From contig JAQOOI010000064.1 in NCBI GenBank assembly GCA_028554645.1, forward strand, positions 2,666,001-2,730,000: 64,000 nucleotides of DNA, read 5' to 3'. This document shows, one piece after another, positions 58,485 to 64,000 of this stretch. This DNA comes from Omphalotus guepiniiformis (Eukaryota; Basidiomycota; Agaricomycetes; Agaricales; Omphalotaceae). Within the stretch, counting starts at the first letter, position 1, and each line of letters opens with the position of its first letter. The notes below the pieces were generated by a model that saw only the letters and a list, made by a program, of their open reading frames with translations, was not told where the DNA came from and did no database searches. The position numbers and the translations under genes were made by a program.

Positions 58485-60499
58485 GCGTGCTCGAGCTTGA
58501 GGTATAATACGGGACAGTGAACAGAACAGCTCTGAATGGATACGGGTCGCGCAATAAAGAAGGTAAGTAAAGATGAATTGCGACGAATCTCAACAAGTTC
58601 AAAAGCAGCTTACTTGCCGAGAAGCCAGGACAGTGCACGTGAGCGTGGTGGATCAAACGCGATGACTTGAAATCTTGATCGACGATTATGTATCAGCCTT
58701 CTCTACTTTAATAAGTTTTCGCTGTTGTAAAATGGCTGCAATACTCACGCTGGTCCCGGCCCTACAGTTTGATAACCATCAGGAACCAGAAGCAGATATT
58801 CCATCCCTGTTGAACTCCTATGGCCGCCATGTGCTGCTTGTGGGTCCACTGTGGGCGTTTGAAGGCTTGATTATTTCAAATCTGCTACTTTCGACACATG
58901 TAGTATCCGAGAAGAGGCAAAATGACAGTACCTGGGCCGCTGTGCATCTGAGCTGCATACTTTCCAGAGAGAAGCATCCGGTCTACGCTCCATTCATCGG
59001 AGTTGGCAGCTTCGAGGTTGAAGCATATTCTCTGGGTTAATGGAGATACACTATGTCAGTCCTTCCTGAGCGAGTCAGGGGGTCGGAGTCTGGAGAATCG
59101 CACTAGTAGCCGCATACAGGCTGCATATATCTTTACCTCAATAAGATAATACCTGTGGAGTAACCAAGGATCCGGAATTCAACTCTATAAAGGACATGTT
59201 ACGCTGTACATTCAGTTCAAACTACTACTCTTTCAGTGCGTCTGAATTTAGACGCGTATGTATAGACTGTAAAGTGAGTGAATGAGACGGGGACGACCTC
59301 AAGTTGAGATGTGCGCTCCAACTTTGCACTGCCGAACCCATGCTGAGAATTGCAGGAGGAAAACCGTACTTACGGCGTTATTTGCACCCTGACTACATAC
59401 ATATCATCCACCAGATGCGCCGGACGATCAGATCAAGGACCCACAAAGAATTTGACCAAGTCTGTACGAGCTTGAGAGCTTGAAAAGAGTTCACTGATGA
59501 GTACCATCAAGTCAGACGGTCTCAGACCTCTAACTTTGGTGACACGCCGTGCTTAAACGCGACCGTCTCGAGCCTCGAAAGACAGCTGAGATCAACTTGT
59601 GTGTAGTCGCTCACTTTCGGTACTGGGTTGACTCTTGAAAATGCCCCCGCTATACGTACTTAGTATGTGGTAGGAAATTGAACGATGAGCAATATCGTTA
59701 CATAAGATTGACGTGGCCTAATCGATCACGTACAGAAATATACGCGCAAGAGTCGCGTAATACGGTATTATACGGTATATGTAAGTATAAGAAGCATTAC
59801 CGTTGTTCAATAAGATATATGTATATATACGAATTTTCACTGTTCAATCTCTAATAAACGGGTGGAGTCACTGAGGTGCGATATCGCGTTCCCCATACGA
59901 CACAGATGACAGAAGAAGTATGAATAATCCTGAGGCAGAGGAGTCACCAATCAATCGGGAGTTGACCAGGCATTGTACACAGAGTCCATCAAGGCATAGC
60001 TTAATTGCCTGAAATTGATGAGGGTAAGTTTCACAGTCACCATCTCACTTTCTGTGAGTAGAGTAGGTCAATAATAAGTAGAAAGCCGTAGAGATAGTCT
60101 GACTGCTTGAGAGGTAGCAAGATACTTCACTTCCCTTTCGCACTACTATCGTGCTCTTGCTGAAGATACCGCTGGAAAGCATAGAGACGCAATGGTAAGA
60201 TTTACCCTTGCTGAAACAAACACCGAAGAAGCTTCTCGACTGTCTGCGATGGCAAGTCCAACTCCGCACCAGGCGCTGATCTTTTTTCCCCCGCCGCCAT
60301 CTCGTTTCTGCGAGTAGATCAGATCTTGCAAATCAGAAAACCTGTAAGAGCAAGACTGAATTTCCGTCACCTATGCTCAATTTATCTTACCCTCAGTTTC
60401 TGGCAGTCATCCAGGGAGAGACTCGGACACCACCCGGCAACTTGGCTACATAAGGCGTATAAAACCTGCAGAGAAATGGGTGATCAGCATCTCATTCAT
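58485..60499. other. upstream region of kinase A and gene-poor DNA
   Basis: A possible ORF at 58675-59040 has no family features. From 59041 to 60499 nothing coding was recognised. The stretch 59760-59830 is AT-rich with repeated GTATAT-type words. I see no transposon ends. Confidence 0.4.
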
Positions 60500-60620
60500 C
60501 CGTTCATCTTGAATAACTCAACACAGTAAGAACGGTGCCCTTTTTCTCTACCAGAATGCACTCACCTCAAATTCATTCACCACAGATTTTGAATATGTCC
60601 GACTCACGTGTGAGGCTTAT

Positions 60621-61165
60621 ATGGAAGTGTTCGCGTCCAGGGACGAAGAGGCATATGCTCAGTTTTGCGAGCAAGTACTCATTTCTGCTGCCCTGAGATT
60701 TGGCATGGACATTGCTATCGTCCGGTAAGCCATCCTTGCGCTTTCTTCTATGAACCGTTGAAATCTCAAAATTTCCATACAAATAGAAAGGAACCTCATT
60801 CAACCACCAGAATTAGAGGCAGGTACTACCGATGTCGAAAACATATCACTGGTACTGTTGTCAATTGTGAGTGCGTTGCTTGGATGCTTTACTATCACAT
60901 ACTGAGAAACAACCATCTGTGCAGCGAGGTCGATGAGAGGATACGCCTTGCACATAAACGTTGCAGAGAATGAAAACAGGGTCTTGCCGGACCTTCCGAA
61001 TGACCCAAACCCTGAGAAGTGGGACCTTGTGTTGGTGCACGATGATGGCAGTGAAACTATGTGGAGACCGTTAATGTCTGACCCAAATGATGTGTTACGA
61101 GCCAATTTCAACATAAGTAATAGTCACCTATGTAGTCTGTATTTTCTGCTCTCGGATTCAATGTA
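60621..61165 (+). CDS. possible short multi-exon gene, unrecognised
   Basis: Three stretches splice in phase. 60621 to about 60726 starts MEVFASRDEEAYAQFCEQVL. About 60787-60867 reads RKEPHSTTRIRGRYYRC. About 60925-61165 gives RGYALHINVAENENR, LPDLPNDPNPEKWDLVLVHD and MWRPLMSDPNDV, ending in a stop after LLSDSM. Junctions use GTAAGC...ATAG and GTGAGT...GCAG. In-frame sequence runs upstream of 60621 (SFTTDFEYVRLTCEAY), so the true start may lie further 5'. About 141 residues as modelled. No domain is recognised, and the call rests only on frame and splicing. Confidence 0.4.
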
Positions 61166-61430
61166 AACGGATGCAAATGTCCTCAGTGCATATGCCTACG
61201 AAATACGTTAGATCATGGAAAATTATCAATAAGAATAAGGGAACGAACGATGAAGTAAGTATGAGTGAAGAGGTAGGCGCTCACACAACGTTAAACAGGA
61301 AGTAAGATTCGAGGCGAGTCGGAGATTCGAGTTCTCCCACTGGCACATACGTGTTTAGGGGCAGCATAACTAGCTAATAGGTGGCCACGGTGTAATAATG
61401 TACCCTATTAATCGAATGCCAAGTCAGGTT
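61166..61430. other. short intergenic stretch
   Basis: Nothing recognised. Confidence 0.3.
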
Positions 61431-61439
61431 CATGAAAAG

Positions 61440-61790
61440 CAACTGGAATATCATTACCTACCTAGCCATTCTTGCGGACTGCATACACGCCGCTGGGTTC
61501 TGTTGACGGTAAAAGCTTTGGTTCCTATGGGGTTCGCCGTACTTTTCTGCACCCACTGAGCACCGAAAGGGTGCACTGCAAACCTCGAGCATTGGGCTGA
61601 CTGTGGTGAACATCGGACAGTGGCTTGAAGACGGGCAAAGAGGATACGATTATCCACTCTTCAGTTTGATTGAGTTGCTGCTTTGGCTCATGATGTCAGG
61701 AATTACCGAATGAATTGACCAGAAGATTTAGCCTGTTTTGCCACAAGATACGCCTTGAGGGGAGCTAAAGGTTAGGCACGGTTATTCTCG
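61440..61790 (+). pseudogene. remnant of the medium-chain reductase 3' half
   Basis: It matches reductase copy 1 in two places. Near 61480-61560 the order CTGCATACACGCCGCTGG, TCTGTTGACGGTAAAAGC and GGGGTTCG parallels 54699-54765 of copy 1. At 61736-61778 GCCACAAGATACGCCTTGAG and the following GGAGCTAA parallel the 3' end of copy 1 (about 55040-55070). The middle (GGACAGTGGCTTGAAGACGG) parallels the WLEDG region. Gaps and stops make it a dead fragment. Confidence 0.7.
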
Positions 61791-62170
61791 CCCAATCAAA
61801 GAATCAACGAGAATACACGATTTCCACATGCGTTGAAAGATGTGCATTGAGTCGAGAGTCTGACTCTGTTTTGATGTCTTGAAGGATAGGTTGGCCAATA
61901 CGTTCAAGATACGCGTCCTGTCCTTCCAAGTACCAGTCACAGTGAATCTAATGCTTCGTTGATTTCGCAACCTGATAAGCAAACGCGTCTGCAGCCTCGA
62001 GTTCGAGTGGTAGCAAAATGGTAGTAATGAGTTGAGGGCAGGCCTGCTGAATAAGCGATCCTCACGCATTGGCATCGTGTATTAGTCACTCACTTTCCAG
62101 TCCACCAAACTCTGAATTCACGGCTTCAATAAACCATGTAACTTCTCTCATACCCACCATTCACGCTCCA
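61791..62170. other. promoter-side region of reductase copy 2
   Basis: No gene was found between the reductase remnant and the ATG at 62171. Confidence 0.4.
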
Positions 62171-63447
62171 ATGTCCTCCCAAAAAGCCCTCTTCCTCGAA
62201 TCCTTCCATGGATCCTTTTCTCTACGCACAAGACCAATTCCATCACCCAAACCGGGCGAACTGTTGATTAAAATCCGCGCATACGGGTTAAACCCGATTG
62301 ATTGGAAAGTCCAAGCGTTAGATTTCTCTCACTACGTCAAGGATTATCCTGCGGTTCTGGGGAGTGATGTTGCTGGGGATGTAGTGGAGGTTGGAGAGGG
62401 TGTAGAGGGGTGGGCGAAAGGCGATCGTGTGTGAGTGATCGTTCATTGGGATGGGAGTCATTGTTTAAGAGTGAAGAGGCAGGTTTTTTCAGGGATGGTT
62501 TGGTAGTAATGACTATGCTGCATATCAAGAGTATACTCTCGTCTCTGCTGATTTAGTAGCCAGAGTAAGCACATTCGAGTCTTGGAATCAAAAAGTCAAT
62601 TATAATTAATCTTCTATGTAGATACCCGAACGCTTTACATATTCCCAAGCTGCGACGATACCGGTTGCTTATGTTGCAGCTGCTTTTGGTCTTTTGGCTC
62701 CCAGTCCTCTGGGAGCAGGCCTCAATCCAACGTTCGACCCAACGATCAAGTTCACTGGACAGGCCGCGCTTGTCATCGGAGGTAGTACGACCGTTGGCCA
62801 ATACAGTAAGCAATTACTTGTTCAAATTCTTTCAGTACTTATGTCTTCGACACGATTCAACTTCTCAAGTATCTTGAGTTCAACCCAATCATCGCCTACG
62901 CGTCAAACCACCAAACCAGGGTCTCGTTCCTCCGCTCCCTCGGTGCGACGGATATTATTGACAGAAAGTCAGTACCACTCGAGGGCCTTGATTCCGCTGT
63001 GAAGGATATCACAACTGCTCCGGTCAAAGTAGTTTTCGACACCGTTGCAACTAAGGACTCGAGACAGGCGGGGTACGCGTGTGTTCCGGAGGGAGGATAT
63101 CTCATCTCTACGCTTCCCACCAATAAGATCCCGATTGAGGAGCACGATAATAAAGCATATAGCTTTGTCGGCGTGCAAGGTATCGTACATCTTCCCGGCC
63201 GGCAGGAGTTCGGTCGAGAAATGTATAAACATCTTGAGAAGTTTGTCGAAGATGGGGTTATAGTGGTAAGTGGCCATTTCTTTCGGTGAATGGTGTCGGG
63301 GGGCTGATACGTTGTGAATGTGAACAGCCCGCTCCGGTGGAGGAGTTGCCTCGCGGGTTGAATGGGATCGTTGATGGGTTAGAGAGATTGAAGCAGGGTC
63401 AAGTGAGTGGGGTGAAGTTAGTTGGTCATCCTGATGATACGATATAG
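62171..63447 (+). CDS. medium-chain (zinc-free) alcohol dehydrogenase/enoyl reductase-like protein, copy 2
   Basis: A paralog of 53738-55058. The start MSSQKALFLESFHGSFSLRT lies at 62171; the GroES-like part has PIPSPKPGELLIKIRAYGLN, WKVQALDF, YPAVLGSDVAGDVVEVGEGV and WAKGDRV. An exon then gives SNDYAAYQEYTLVSADLVAR. The Rossmann part has PVAYVAAAFGLLAPSPLGAG, ALVIGGSTTVGQY (Gly motif), LLKYLEFNPIIAYASNH and LRSLGATDIIDRKSV. KVVFDTVATKDSRQAGYACV and LEKFVEDGVIVPAPVEELPR lead to the end GVKLVGHPDDTI at 63447. Five or six exons splice in frame. Copy 1 has a similar but separate sequence throughout; no zinc-ligand set is seen. Confidence 0.9.
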
Positions 63448-64000
63448 GGAATTTATATATCCCACTTCAACTTCTGCTCGATTCTTGAACAACGTACTTC
63501 TTCCGAGCGAAACATCGTCTGGCGTAGCGTCAAGCCTAAAGCTTAAGATGACTTGGACAACCGGAAGTCGATTCTGGTTCTGGCGGTAACCCCTCTCTGG
63601 ATGAGTACAAAGGCCTAGAGCGATACACCTCCAGCGAGTACGGAGATATGTCAGGATACGTCCCGCGACTTGCGGTTACCACTCAAGTCTCAAGGTCCGA
63701 CTCGTGCTCGAATTGGCCTTCAATCCAGAGCTCAGACTGAAATGTTTTCTCGGCACTTATAGTCCGCTTCCTGGCAAACGGACATGACGAGAAAGACTCA
63801 TTATAAGGAGTACGGTGGATGTTTGAGGCAACCTTCGACCGCTTTCGGCGACTGATACCGTAAGAAATTCCAAAGTGTTCAGGTGACTCGTTCAAACCCA
63901 GAGTGCTATACACTTGCTTTACTCGCGTGAGTACCAGGTGAGTACTGCCCCCGGACCTGTCGCCTTCAGGAAGAATGAAAGTATCCCGATATGTGGAGTC
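63448..64000. other. 3' end of window, no gene recognised
   Basis: Downstream of reductase copy 2; only short overlapping frames. Confidence 0.4.

Overview
The window is nuclear DNA of a filamentous basidiomycete, most likely an Agaricomycete. Genes are dense, on both strands, and split by many short GT-AG introns of about 45-90 nt. The families also fit: DUF6534 membrane proteins, F-box-like proteins, a calcipressin, a fused THI20, fungal alpha-kinases, a P450, and HGD-type kinases related to SRPK. No rRNA, tRNA, CRISPR or prokaryotic feature was seen. All gene models were spliced by eye from reading frames and splice sites; outer coordinates are firmer than internal exon edges.

Layout. 0.6-1.3 kb: calcipressin. 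2.2-6.0 kb: a decayed two-gene PIF/Harbinger-like element bounded by a 31-bp perfect inverted repeat. 8.2-9.8 kb: a DUF6534 membrane protein. 10.1-14.3 kb: convergent P450 and ALG2 mannosyltransferase. 14.9-15.7 kb: an unrecognised protein. 16.0-22.7 kb: two F-box-like paralogs flanking a large cysteine-rich single-pass membrane protein. 22.7-23.9 kb: unresolved coding-like sequence. 23.9-25.5 kb: a second DUF6534 gene. 26.6-32.9 kb: housekeeping block with the Pol I subunit RPA34, the SAGA subunit Ada3, and THI20 (HMP kinase plus thiaminase II). 33.3-34.2 kb: a 167-residue protein with two complete Zn(II)2Cys6 clusters. 34.3-36.3 kb: an SLC41/MgtE-type Mg2+ transporter. 36.7-39.2 and 48.6-51.0 kb: two paralogous ACS/allantoate-permease-type MFS transporters. 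Between them lie gene-poor DNA, a broken alpha-kinase and a broken integrase-type DDE transposase. 52.0-63.4 kb: a local duplication area with two medium-chain reductases, a reductase remnant, two kinases and a kinase pseudogene.

The most distinctive object is the small double zinc-cluster protein at 33.27-34.15 kb. Seven exons splice in phase without a stop. Exons 3 and 5 are both 87 nt, each bounded by phase-1 introns, and each carries a whole six-cysteine cluster. The preceding introns are also similar, so an exon-intron unit was duplicated. No regulatory domain follows. The 52-63 kb area is a second point of interest because one kinase family and one reductase family have multiplied together. 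The housekeeping genes look ordinary and intact, except that RPA34 has an ambiguous 3' splice site.
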